Below are positions 1 through 7,685 of a stretch of 21,615 nt of DNA, piece by piece. The DNA is taken from positions 1-21,615 of the forward strand of contig CAJTZO010000038.1 of assembly GCA_910583755.1 (NCBI GenBank), written 5' to 3'. The notes beneath the pieces are model-generated. The model saw nothing but the letters and a program-made list of their open reading frames with translations. It had not been told where the DNA came from and did no database searches. This DNA comes from an uncultured Clostridia bacterium (GTDB lineage Bacteria > Bacillota > Clostridia > Lachnospirales > Anaerotignaceae). Within the stretch, counting starts at the first letter, position 1; each line of letters opens with the position of its first letter. The translations under genes and the position numbers were made by a program.

Positions 1-70
1 TATTTTTAAAAATCTTTTTTGTATTTTTATTTTCATGTTAAGTTAACAGAACCTAATACAAAATTCATTC

Positions 71-1033
71 TTAATAAATATTTTTATCAGATTTTCTTTG
101 TATTAAATTTAACACATCATTTTTTTGAGGCATTACCTTAAGTGCACCTTTTTTTGTTGTAATAATAGAAGCAGCAGCATTTGCAAATTGTAACATCTCA
201 TATAATTTTTGTTTATTCATATTATTCAAACCATTTTCTAAAATTGTATTTAATATACAAGCCATAAATGTATCTCCTGCTCCTGTTGTTTCAACTGTAT
301 TTTCACATAAAAATGGAGTGCATTCTACTTTTTCGCCATTATAATAAGCATTACTTCCCATCTTTCCCATTGTTGCACAAATAAGTGGTATATTGAATTG
401 TTTTTGAATTTTTTCAATTCCTTTATCAATATCTGATATGCCTGTAAAAAATTCAATTTCATCGTCAGATATTTTTAAAATATGACATTGACTCATTCCA
501 TAAGCAATTTTTTCTCTTGCAACATCTAAATTTTTCCATAATAAAGGGCGAAAATTTGGGTCAAAAGAAATCAATGCACCATATTCTTTTGCAATTCCTA
601 GAGACATTTTCGTTACATTTTCTATTTTTGTATCTGTCATTGACAAAGTCCCAAAATGAAAAATATGAGTATTTTTTAATATTGATATATCGAAATCTTC
701 TTTTTGAAGCATCATATCTGCTCCAGGATTACGATAGAATGAAAAACTATGGTCTCCATCTGATGCAGTATGTACAAAAGCTAATGTCGTTGGAATTTCT
801 TTATCTATCACTAAATTGCTTATATCAATGCCTTGCTCTTTCACAGCATTTTGAAGTATTTTACCAAAAAAGTCTTCTCCTGTTTTTCCTATAAAAGCCG
901 TCTTTTTTCCTAATCGTTGCAGCATAGAAAGCACATTACAAGGTGCTCCTCCTGGATTTACTTCAAATAAATAATTTCCTTGTTCACTCATTCCATTCAT
1001 TGTAAAATCAATTAACTTTTCATATATACTCAT
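71..1033 (-). CDS. scrK: Fructokinase, PfkB/ribokinase family, shortened N-terminus
   Basis: This enzyme transfers phosphate from ATP to fructose, giving fructose-6-phosphate in the cytoplasm. The 320-residue protein shows PfkB features: PGGAPCNV near residues 27-34 (sugar side), FDPNFR near 157-162, and the GAGD motif at 251-254 whose Asp254 is the expected catalytic base. It is the last gene of the minus-strand sucrose operon, 106 bp after scrA. Family members usually begin with about ten residues ending in GELLIDF; here the protein starts MSIYEKLIDF, so the first beta strand and its Gly are absent. A TAA lies two codons upstream in frame, so no longer start is possible. The AAAGG Shine-Dalgarno sits only one base before the ATG, far closer than normal. 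A small deletion across the start is a good explanation. Family assignment is secure; full activity is uncertain. Confidence 0.9.
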   Translation of the reverse strand: MSIYEKLIDFTMNGMSEQGNYLFEVNPGGAPCNVLSMLQRLGKKTAFIGKTGEDFFGKILQNAVKEQGIDISNLVIDKEIPTTLAFVHTASDGDHSFSFYRNPGADMMLQKEDFDISILKNTHIFHFGTLSMTDTKIENVTKMSLGIAKEYGALISFDPNFRPLLWKNLDVAREKIAYGMSQCHILKISDDEIEFFTGISDIDKGIEKIQKQFNIPLICATMGKMGSNAYYNGEKVECTPFLCENTVETTGAGDTFMACILNTILENGLNNMNKQKLYEMLQFANAAASIITTKKGALKVMPQKNDVLNLIQRKSDKNIY

Positions 1034-1078
1034 TCCTTTTTACAAAATCACTTTTTGATATTACTATAATTTATTAAA

Positions 1079-1115
1079 TATGCCTGATAAAACTTTACTA
1101 TATTTATCAGGCATA
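1079..1115 (-). terminator. Stem-loop between scrA and scrK
   Basis: A perfect 13-bp inverted repeat (arms 1079-1091 and 1103-1115, core ATGCCTGATAAA, loop 11 nt) lies 24 bp after the scrA stop and before scrK. On the minus-strand transcript it is followed by a mixed A/U stretch (TTTAATAAATT), not a clean U-run. It could be a leaky terminator that lowers scrK expression or an mRNA-stabilising hairpin. The structure is certain; the role is inference. Confidence 0.55.
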
Positions 1116-1139
1116 AAGTGGTTCTAATATATTTCAAAA

Positions 1140-3095
1140 TTATTCTTCTATTGATATTATTTTTTCCATCTGTTTTGTTACTCCAGTTTTTAATATTTTA
1201 AAATGTGGATAATCACTGCTGTTTGTTAATAATACAGCAGAAGTTGTACTATACCCTGCTTTTTTAATTTTTTCCATATCAAATGTTAAAAGTTTTTGCC
1301 CAGCTTTTACCTTTTCCCCTTCTTTTACAAAAGGTTTAAAACCATCTCCTTTCATTTTTACAGTATCAATTCCAACATGAATTAATACTTCCATTCCATC
1401 TGGACCAGTAATACCAATTGCATGGAGTGTTTCTGCTAAAGAAGTAATTTCACCATTACAAGGGGCTACAACTTCTCCTGTTTCTGGTTCTACACCAACA
1501 CCATCTCCCAACATACCAGAAGCAAATGTTTCATCAGGTATATTTTCTCTTGCAATGATATTTCCTTGTATTGGAGCAAAAAGTGCTTTTTCTACATTTT
1601 TATTCATTTCTTCTTTTTCTGAAACAATGGCTGATACAGGAGTAGTTTCTTTTTTCTCCCCTTTTTCTTCTTTTTTTCCTAATATTTGACCTAACACTAT
1701 TGTAGCAATAAAAGAAGCAATAGTAGCAACAATCATAGAAATAACAAACTGTAACATACAATCTGGTCTAATACAAATGACGCCAATAATACCACAAGGA
1801 CCTTGTGAAACAGATAATACCCCCATCAATGTTGCATAAGCAGCTCCAATACCTCCACCAATCAAGGAGCCATAAAAAGGATATCTTAATTTTAAATTGA
1901 CACCAAATATTGCTGGTTCTGTAATTCCTAAAAATGCAGAAATACCAGAAGCAGAAGCTAAACTTTTCATTTTTGCATCATGTTTCATTTTAAACATAAC
2001 TGCTAGTGCAGCAGCACCTTGTGCACAGTTTGCGGCAGCAACAACTGCAAATGTAGGAGAGCCACCTAATGTCCCAATATTAGCAAGTATTTGTGTTTCA
2101 GCAGTTACTAAACTATGATGCATACCTGTGATAACTAATAATGGATATGTAACACCATAAATCAAACCTCCAACAGCACCTAAATCAAAGAATAGCCACA
2201 TTACTGCATTTGTCATGGCATCGCCGACACCTCTCATAACAGGACCAATAAACAAAAAAGTTAATGCTCCAGCAATCAAAACAGATAAAAGAGGTGTAAT
2301 AATATTATCTAGCATTGCAGGAACAACTTTACGAAGTCTTTTTTCAACAAATGCCAAACAGAATGAAGAAGCAATGACAGGAAGAACGGTTCCTTGATAT
2401 CCTACTTTGGCAACAGAAAGTCCAAATATTTCCCAATATGGTACTGTTCCATCTAATAATGCCTGACCATAACTATAACCATTCATCAAGTCTGGATGAA
2501 TCATAATTGCTCCAATGACTGCTCCAAGTATAGGCGTTCCTCCAAAAATCTTAGTCGCAGAAAATCCAATCAATACTGGCAAAAATGTAAATCCGGCATT
2601 AGAAAATAGATTTATCATTTCTGCAAAATCTTTTATTGCTGGAAATGCTTCCACAAGTGATTTATCTGCAACAAACATACCTTGTGCCGTTAATATGTTG
2701 TTAATACCCATCAATAAACCAGAAGCAACCAACGCTGGCAATATAGGAACAAATACATCTGCAAGCGTTTTCAGCAATTTTTGTACAGGATTCATTTTTT
2801 TTGCTGCTTGCTGTTTCAATTCTTCTTTTGTCATTTCAGTGATATTAGCCATTTTAATAAATTCAGCATAAACTTTATTAACAATACCTGTTCCCAAAAT
2901 AATCTGAAATTGTCCGCCATTGTTAAAATTGCCTTTTACCATGTCAATATCATCTAAGCCATCTTTGTTAATCAAAGATTCATTTTTTAAAACAAGTCTC
3001 AGACGTGTTGCACAATGTGCTGCACTAGCAATATTATCTTTTCCGCCCATACATTCCAAAATCTCTTGTGCCGTTTTTATATATTTATCTTCCAT
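1140..3095 (-). CDS. scrA: Sucrose-specific PTS transporter EIIBCA
   Basis: This membrane permease takes up sucrose and phosphorylates it to sucrose-6-phosphate using phosphate passed from HPr. The 651-residue protein carries all three modules. EIIB is at about 1-85, with the phosphorylated Cys28 in AAHCATRLR. EIIC is at about 105-475, with many hydrophobic segments and the conserved GMHHSL and GITEPAIFGV stretches. A Lys/Glu-rich linker leads to EIIA at about 505-651, with His573 in VLIHVGID as the phosphate acceptor and His558 nearby. The start is supported by AAAGGAGG eight bases upstream. Glucose-family EIIBCA proteins also transport beta-glucosides or trehalose. Sucrose is chosen because scrB, scrK and a divergent LacI regulator surround it. 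Confidence 0.93.
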   Translation of the reverse strand: MEDKYIKTAQEILECMGGKDNIASAAHCATRLRLVLKNESLINKDGLDDIDMVKGNFNNGGQFQIILGTGIVNKVYAEFIKMANITEMTKEELKQQAAKKMNPVQKLLKTLADVFVPILPALVASGLLMGINNILTAQGMFVADKSLVEAFPAIKDFAEMINLFSNAGFTFLPVLIGFSATKIFGGTPILGAVIGAIMIHPDLMNGYSYGQALLDGTVPYWEIFGLSVAKVGYQGTVLPVIASSFCLAFVEKRLRKVVPAMLDNIITPLLSVLIAGALTFLFIGPVMRGVGDAMTNAVMWLFFDLGAVGGLIYGVTYPLLVITGMHHSLVTAETQILANIGTLGGSPTFAVVAAANCAQGAAALAVMFKMKHDAKMKSLASASGISAFLGITEPAIFGVNLKLRYPFYGSLIGGGIGAAYATLMGVLSVSQGPCGIIGVICIRPDCMLQFVISMIVATIASFIATIVLGQILGKKEEKGEKKETTPVSAIVSEKEEMNKNVEKALFAPIQGNIIARENIPDETFASGMLGDGVGVEPETGEVVAPCNGEITSLAETLHAIGITGPDGMEVLIHVGIDTVKMKGDGFKPFVKEGEKVKAGQKLLTFDMEKIKKAGYSTTSAVLLTNSSDYPHFKILKTGVTKQMEKIISIEE

Positions 3096-3131
3096 ATGAT
3101 TTCCTCCTTTGTATCATATATTTTAAAACGA

Positions 3132-3965
3132 TTAAATAGATAATTTCATGCCATCATAAGCTGCAACCATTCCATTTTTTTGTGCAAATTCTTCTAAATC
3201 CTTATGGCTCATATTTCCATTATGTGAAAAATGATTGATAACCTTTATTGTATTAGAATGAAAACAGCCTTTTTCTTCCAATAATGATGCAAATGTAACA
3301 GCGTCTGGCAACCCCATATGATAACCTTCTGAATGATTTTTCCCCATTGTTGCATCTAATGAAATTAAGTCAAATTTATGGTTAAAAATCCAATTTTTTG
3401 CTTGTTCGCTTAAATTCAAACCTGTATCATGTCCGTATAATATACATCTTTCATCTTTTTCAATAGCATAAATAAAACAAGTTTCTCTTTTATCATGGTC
3501 TGCTGGAATTGCTGTAATATGATATTCTCCTGCCATAAAATCTGCAAAAGGTTCTAATTTTATAAATTTAACTGCATCATCTAATGGATGCACTTTAAAT
3601 CGTTCTATGAGCACTGCATCAAAAAATGCTTTTTCTACCGCTTCATTACCATATACATGAAGTATTCCTTCTGCATTATGTCCAAAATGTTCATGTCTGT
3701 GAATGAGTTCGACTGGGAAAAAATGGTCCATATGAGAATGTGTAATGAGTAAATGTTGAATTTTTCCCATATTCAAAGAATAATTCAATGCGTGCATATA
3801 ACTATCTGGTGGAAAGTCAATTAAAAGTTTTCCATCTATTATGGATTGCGTTCGAGTACGAAGCTCTTTTCCTTTTGTATTCCTTGCTTTTTGACAGATT
3901 TCACAGCTACAAAATAAAGCTGGCAATCCTTCTGCTGCCGCAGTACCTAAATATTGTATTTCCAT
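3132..3965 (-). CDS. PhnP-like metallo-beta-lactamase fold hydrolase
   Basis: This is a 277-residue metal-dependent hydrolase of the metallo-beta-lactamase fold. It begins MEIQYLGTAAAEGLPALFCSCEIC, with the Cys pair and the LGTAAAEG loop seen in PhnP-type phosphodiesterases, and carries the metal motif HSHMDH, a later Asp-His pair (PADHDK), GHDTG and a C-terminal NHFSHNG. PhnP cleaves cyclic ribose phosphates in phosphonate breakdown, but no phosphonate genes are here. The ATG at 3963-3965 is chosen over a longer start because GGGAGGGG sits four bases upstream; this puts the start 19 bp after the scrB stop. It lies between scrB and scrA in the same operon, so it is presumably induced by sucrose. 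Its substrate is unknown; a phosphodiester or cyclic sugar phosphate is a guess from family. Confidence 0.85.
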   Translation of the reverse strand: MEIQYLGTAAAEGLPALFCSCEICQKARNTKGKELRTRTQSIIDGKLLIDFPPDSYMHALNYSLNMGKIQHLLITHSHMDHFFPVELIHRHEHFGHNAEGILHVYGNEAVEKAFFDAVLIERFKVHPLDDAVKFIKLEPFADFMAGEYHITAIPADHDKRETCFIYAIEKDERCILYGHDTGLNLSEQAKNWIFNHKFDLISLDATMGKNHSEGYHMGLPDAVTFASLLEEKGCFHSNTIKVINHFSHNGNMSHKDLEEFAQKNGMVAAYDGMKLSI

Positions 3966-3984
3966 AATACCCCTCCCTCTCTGC

Positions 3985-5481
3985 TTATATGCAGATATCA
4001 TATTTTATTACATCAATACTGGCTATTCCGTCAGTATCAAAAATAATTTCATCTGCTTCTATAGGTGCATAAAATACAGATGTCATTACCTTTTCTCCAT
4101 CATTGATAAATACTTCAATAGAATGTTTATCTAACAATAAACGTAATTTTAAAACTTCTTTTTGTTCTTCCATTATTGGCTCTACATCCATTTTTCTGCG
4201 ACATACAACATCACGCAATAATTCTGAATGGGTTCTATCTACTGTTAAGCATTTTCTTCTATGGTTATATTGTAAAAGCATCTCATACTCCTCATTGTGT
4301 GCAAAATGAATTATAAAATGATGAAAATGAAATTCTGTAATATTCACTTGTAAGTCTATTACTCTGCCTTGAATACCTTCCAAACGAATAGACTCTGTTA
4401 TTTTTTGTTGTTGATACTCTACTAAGTTTTTACGATAATTTTCAAGTTCTTTTACAGGAGTCTGATAAATTTTTCCCTGTTTTATTTGTAATTCTCTTGG
4501 TATTGTCATCATACCAGACCAATTTAAAAAGTCTTTCAGAAATTTAGCATCCCATGACTGCATCCAACCAATCATAATTCTTCTGCCATCTGATGTTAAA
4601 AGTGTTTGTGGTGCATAAAAATCTAGTCCATAATCCGCTGAAGAAATTTTTTCTCTTTTAAATTGATATGTAGTAGCATCATATTGTCCACATACAAACA
4701 TAGAATTATTGCCATTATGAAATTCATAACCTTTTGCTCTCATATTTTGAGGAGAAACTAATAAAATTTTTTCTTTTCCTAAAGTAAAGAAATCTGGACA
4801 CTCCCACATTTTTCCATATTCTCCATTGCTTTTATCTAAAACAGTTAAAAACTTCCATTTTTTTAAATCATTTGATTGAAAAAGAAGAACTTGACCATAT
4901 CCATCTGCACCACGACTACCAGCAATAAGATAATAAATATCTCCTTCTTTCCATACTTTTGGGTCACGAAAGTCTTCTGTACTACTTCCTTCTGGAATAT
5001 CTAATCCAGTGATAATAGGATTTTTTTGATATTTTTGATAATTGATACCATCTCCTTTTGCCATACATTGTACCTGTCTATAATCATGTGAACCATCATC
5101 AAGGTAATGGTCTATCACGCCAGTATAAAATAAAATGTGTTCTTCTCCCTCTTGTATAGCACTTCCAGAATAACATCCACCTTCGTCATAACTTTGGTCT
5201 GGTGCCATAGCAATCGGTAAATACTCCCATTTAATAAAGTCCTTGCTTTTGCAGTGTCCCCAATGCATAGGTCCCCATACATTACTAAAAGGATGATACT
5301 GAAAAAATAAATGATATTCATTTTTATAAGTAGAAAATCCATTTGGGTCATTCATCCATCCCATTGGAGAAGACAAATGATAAACAGGTCTGCTTTCTAC
5401 AGAGATTTCAGAAATTCCTTTTTTTTCAATTTTTCGTGCTTTTTCTAATTGATTATTTTGATTATTTTGATTATTTTTCAT
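3985..5481 (-). CDS. scrB: Sucrose-6-phosphate hydrolase, glycoside hydrolase family 32
   Basis: This cytoplasmic enzyme hydrolyses sucrose-6-phosphate to glucose-6-phosphate and fructose. GH32 motifs are clear: WMNDPNG near residues 42-48 with the nucleophile Asp, the FRDP transition-state stabiliser, and WECPDFF with the acid/base Glu. A beta-sandwich domain follows from about residue 330, giving 498 residues, normal for the family. No signal peptide is seen, fitting a phosphosugar substrate imported by ScrA. The ATG at 5479-5481 is preferred, with AAAGAG eight bases upstream; a GTG three codons earlier is possible. It is the first gene of the operon and directly follows the promoter and operators. 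The N-terminal Asn/Gln-rich stretch is made by three 9-bp tandem repeats at 5451-5477. Confidence 0.94.
   Translation of the reverse strand: MKNNQNNQNNQLEKARKIEKKGISEISVESRPVYHLSSPMGWMNDPNGFSTYKNEYHLFFQYHPFSNVWGPMHWGHCKSKDFIKWEYLPIAMAPDQSYDEGGCYSGSAIQEGEEHILFYTGVIDHYLDDGSHDYRQVQCMAKGDGINYQKYQKNPIITGLDIPEGSSTEDFRDPKVWKEGDIYYLIAGSRGADGYGQVLLFQSNDLKKWKFLTVLDKSNGEYGKMWECPDFFTLGKEKILLVSPQNMRAKGYEFHNGNNSMFVCGQYDATTYQFKREKISSADYGLDFYAPQTLLTSDGRRIMIGWMQSWDAKFLKDFLNWSGMMTIPRELQIKQGKIYQTPVKELENYRKNLVEYQQQKITESIRLEGIQGRVIDLQVNITEFHFHHFIIHFAHNEEYEMLLQYNHRRKCLTVDRTHSELLRDVVCRRKMDVEPIMEEQKEVLKLRLLLDKHSIEVFINDGEKVMTSVFYAPIEADEIIFDTDGIASIDVIKYDICI
5451..5477. repeat. Three 9-bp tandem repeats in the scrB start region
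   Basis: The 9-mer GATTATTTT occurs three times in a row and encodes the Asn-Asn-Gln repeats at the very N-terminus of ScrB. It changes in steps of three codons, so it would alter length and not frame. Confidence 0.9.
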
Positions 5482-5520
5482 ATTTATCACTCTTTCTCTA
5501 AAATCATATGTATAAATAAT

Positions 5521-5552
5521 AACCAGTTAAGTAATCGGTTAAGTTACCGGTT
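5521..5552. promoter_or_regulatory. Triple half-site operator for ScrR at the scrB promoter
   Basis: Three 8-bp half-sites resembling the self-palindrome AACCGGTT sit in tandem with 4-bp AAGT spacers: AACCAGTT (5521-5528), AATCGGTT (5533-5540) and TACCGGTT (5545-5552). Any two neighbours form a 20-bp site, so two operators overlap by sharing the middle half. They begin just downstream of the scrB -10 box and so would cover the start of transcription. ScrR, encoded next door, is the obvious ligand (inference). Confidence 0.75.
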
Positions 5553-5566
5553 ACTTTATATGTTTT

Positions 5567-5595
5567 ATGCTATCATTAATTGATTCAAATGTCAA
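5567..5595 (-). promoter_or_regulatory. scrB operon promoter
   Basis: On the minus strand, TTGACA (5590-5595) is followed after exactly 17 bp by TAGCAT (5567-5572). Transcription would start near 5559 and run into the operator cluster at 5521-5552, the classic layout for repression by a LacI-type protein. Confidence 0.75.
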
Positions 5596-5613
5596 TCATT
5601 TTTTGCAAAAAAT

Positions 5614-5633
5614 AACCAATTACTTAACTAGTT
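5614..5633. promoter_or_regulatory. Second ScrR operator, upstream of both promoters
   Basis: AACCAATTACTTAACTAGTT matches, in opposite orientation, the operator at 5521-5540 at 18 of 20 positions. It lies 9 bp upstream of the scrR -35 box and 18 bp upstream of the scrB -35 box. This spacing could allow autoregulation of scrR, or looping to the main operator cluster about 80 bp away (inference). Confidence 0.7.
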
Positions 5634-5642
5634 ATTTTAACA

Positions 5643-5671
5643 TTGATTTTTTAATAGGATATTGTTATACT
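5643..5671 (+). promoter_or_regulatory. scrR promoter
   Basis: TTGATT (5643-5648) and TATACT (5666-5671) are separated by 17 bp, and the scrR start codon follows 39 bp later with GGAGG at 5697-5701. Confidence 0.7.
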
Positions 5672-5710
5672 ATAAGCATTACATTGTTATGTTTTTGGAG
5701 GTAAATTTTA

Positions 5711-6736
5711 ATGAATAAAAATAAAATAACATTTGCTGATATTGCAAAATATACTAATTTTTCAAAAACAACCATATCCAGATATTTTAATCATCCTGAT
5801 TCTCTTACATTAGAAAATCAAGAAATTATAGCAAAAGCACTGGTTGATTTAGATTATCATGAAAATAAATTAGCAAAAGTATTTGCAAATGGTAAAAGTG
5901 AATTTGTTGGAATTATTATTCCAAATCTTTACTTACATTATTATGCAGAAATGTTAAATCAAATATTAAATACCTATGAAAAATTTGGTTATAAATTTTT
6001 AGTATTTGTTAGTAATGATAAAGAAGAAACAGAACGCAACTACATTCGAGAACTGCTTGCTTATAAAATTGAGGGTATGATTATTTTAAGTCACACAATT
6101 TCTTCTAAAGAACTTGCTTCTTATGATATTCCGATTGTTGTAATTGAACGTGAAGATAAATATGTAAATAGTGTAAACACAGATAATTATTTAGGTGCTG
6201 TACAGGGAACAAACTTATTGTTTGAAAATAAATGCGATGTTTTACTGCACATTAATTCTATGGTTTCAAAAGATGTTCCTGCTTATGGACGTATTCAAGG
6301 TTTTCAAGATATTTGTGAACAGCATAATCTAAAACATGAATTGATTATACAAGAATTAGAACATTCTCAAGAAGAAATTGATAAATGTATGCTTAAAGTA
6401 TATAAATATATAAAAAAGAAATATCCAAATCAAAAAAAAGGACTATTCTTATCAAATGACACCTATGCAAATAGTATACTAAATATTATTTTTAGAGAAT
6501 ATGGAACATTGCCGGATGAGTATCGTATTATTGGTTTTGATAATTCTCCTATTGCAATTCATGCAATTATGCCAATCAGTACCATTGCTCAACAAATTGA
6601 TAAAATAGCATATGAAGCAATGGAACTATTAGTAACACAAATGGATGAAAGAAAAAAACGTCGCCCTAAACCACAAACAGATTTTATTCATAAAAATATA
6701 ATGCCTATTTTAATTAAACGAAAAACAACAGATTAA
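5711..6736 (+). CDS. scrR: LacI/GalR-family sucrose operon repressor
   Basis: This 341-residue DNA-binding regulator controls the sucrose genes in response to sugar. It opens with a LacI helix-turn-helix (ITFADIAKYTNFSKTTISRYFN, about residues 6-28), followed by the hinge region (LAKVFANGKS) and a periplasmic-binding-protein-like effector domain from about residue 63, starting EFVGIIIPNLY. It is divergent from the scrB-scrA-scrK operon across about 230 bp containing operators that match each other, the usual arrangement for a local repressor. The start has GGAGG nine bases upstream. Effector identity (sucrose, sucrose-6-phosphate or fructose) cannot be read from sequence. No convincing terminator follows; the only inverted repeat there is a 6-bp A/T-rich stem. 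Confidence 0.9.
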   Translation: MNKNKITFADIAKYTNFSKTTISRYFNHPDSLTLENQEIIAKALVDLDYHENKLAKVFANGKSEFVGIIIPNLYLHYYAEMLNQILNTYEKFGYKFLVFVSNDKEETERNYIRELLAYKIEGMIILSHTISSKELASYDIPIVVIEREDKYVNSVNTDNYLGAVQGTNLLFENKCDVLLHINSMVSKDVPAYGRIQGFQDICEQHNLKHELIIQELEHSQEEIDKCMLKVYKYIKKKYPNQKKGLFLSNDTYANSILNIIFREYGTLPDEYRIIGFDNSPIAIHAIMPISTIAQQIDKIAYEAMELLVTQMDERKKRRPKPQTDFIHKNIMPILIKRKTTD

Positions 6737-6976
6737 ATTACTTTTTTAAAGTAGCTAACTTAATTTCCACAACTTAAAAAAATATGTTAAAGAAATAAAA
6801 ACAAACATATAAAAAATTTAATATATTCGCTTTTAAAAAATATAATATCAAATAGTAAAAACTATTTTTAATAAAATAGATAAAATTTTTTGACCATTTT
6901 TTCAAAAAAATAAATAGATTGAAAAATAATTCGAAACACTAAAAATTTGTATACAAACAAGGGTCTGTATCCATTG

Positions 6977-7072
6977 CAAGCAGGGGAAAGGGATATCCCT
7001 TTCCACGCTTGTTGGGGCGACCCCAAACCCCAAATGCAAATTTTTTTGAAATTTGCAAAACGCCTTCGGCGT
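6977..7072. repeat. Cluster of four adjacent hairpins, unusually G/C-rich
   Basis: Four hairpins follow each other in 96 bp. The first spans 6977-7011 and contains the perfect 20-bp palindrome GGAAAGGGATATCCCTTTCC (6985-7004) inside an outer CAAGC/GCTTG stem. The second is TTGGGG-CGA-CCCCAA (7012-7026). The third has 9-bp arms (7035-7043 and 7049-7057). The fourth is ACGCC-TTC-GGCGT (7060-7072). The stretch is far richer in G/C than its flanks. It may be a dispersed palindromic repeat or a structured RNA. Confidence 0.7.
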
Positions 7073-7150
7073 GGCTTTTCCTTTTTTTGGAATGTCGTTT
7101 TTATTGTACTGTATATAAAAATTACTATTGAAAGTAAAATCATTTTTGAT

Positions 7151-7370
7151 AAAATTTTTAAGCAAAAAGTCCCTTACTTTATTTAAAATTTTACAAAAAA
7201 AGTCCCTCTTAGTAGCCTAAAATACAAAATTTCTTTGTTCGTTTTTTATGTATTATCAATAAGAATTGCTATTAAAAAATAAAACTATTTTCATATAAAT
7301 TTTGCAAAAAAAATCTTTCTCAATAGCTAAAAAGAAAAAATTTCTGTTTCTTTTTTCGCCATCAAGAAAG
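7151..7370. repeat. Degenerate direct repeats
   Basis: Related sequences start at 7151, 7185 and 7297, each with AAAATTTT followed by a CAAAAA run and a pyrimidine-rich CCCT or TTTCT. The 7185 and 7297 copies stay recognisably similar for about 70 bp, including a later AAAATTTCT and a TTCTTTTTT-like stretch. Low complexity makes the outer limits uncertain. Confidence 0.4.
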
Positions 7371-7393
7371 AAAATTATTGATAAAACAATACT

Positions 7394-7438
7394 ACCCCCT
7401 ATATATATATATAATATACATACATTATATATACCCCT
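7394..7438. repeat. A/T palindrome flanked by ACCCC repeats
   Basis: A run of alternating A/T contains 10-bp arms TATATATAAT/ATTATATATA (7406-7415 and 7424-7433), framed by ACCCCCT (7394-7400) and ACCCCT (7433-7438). It could be an easily melted element, for example near an origin; this is only inference. Confidence 0.45.
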
Positions 7439-7485
7439 CTATAATTTATAAAATAATATGAATACCTTATATTTGTTTTCAAAGC

Positions 7486-7579
7486 GTTGTAGATACAACA
7501 CTTCTGAAGCCTATTTTTATTGTATTGACTTTATATACTTCTATTTATACTTATTTCTAAAAACGTTGTACATACAACA
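7486..7579. promoter_or_regulatory. Two palindromes GTTGTA-NN-TACAAC exactly 80 bp apart
   Basis: GTTGTAGATACAAC (7486-7499) and GTTGTACATACAAC (7566-7579) have identical 6-bp arms and differ only in the 2-bp centre. Each is preceded by C and followed by A. The 80-bp distance is near a whole number of helical turns. They look like binding sites for a dimeric protein; the protein is unknown. Confidence 0.6.
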
Positions 7580-7654
7580 TTTTTGGACGCCAGTAATATA
7601 CATCTGTTTCAAATCACTACTTTTTGTGTTTAAAAAGGCAATTCCTCTTATCAA

Positions 7655-7685
7655 CTAAAAAACAGAAACGTGACACGTTTCTGTT
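7655..7685 (-). terminator. Rho-independent terminator of the minus-strand operon
   Basis: A perfect 12-bp stem (arms AACAGAAACGTG and CACGTTTCTGTT, 7661-7685, one-base centre) is followed on the minus strand by TTTTTT. It lies 20 bp after the stop of the 77-residue gene. The long stem with a U-run makes this a confident call. Confidence 0.9.

Noticed and set aside
1..70. Terminator after scrK
   Set aside because: The 70 bp available are A/T-rich with no stem longer than a few base pairs before the window edge; any terminator may lie outside.
5501..5640. Catabolite (CcpA) cre site near the scrB promoter
   Set aside because: I looked for a TGNNANCGNTNNCA-type site and saw no convincing match; the palindromes there fit the ScrR operator instead.
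6737..6760. Terminator after scrR
   Set aside because: Only a 6-bp A/T-rich inverted repeat (TACTTT/AAAGTA) without a following U-run.
6868..7186. Three overlapping short open frames on both strands (6868-7143, 6902-7165, 6947-7186)
   Set aside because: They read through the hairpin cluster and A/T tracts, lack ribosome binding sites, and have no protein-like pattern.
7458..7658. 66-codon plus-strand open frame
   Set aside because: Low-complexity Phe/Tyr/Leu-rich translation of A/T-rich DNA that runs over the two palindromes, with no ribosome binding site.
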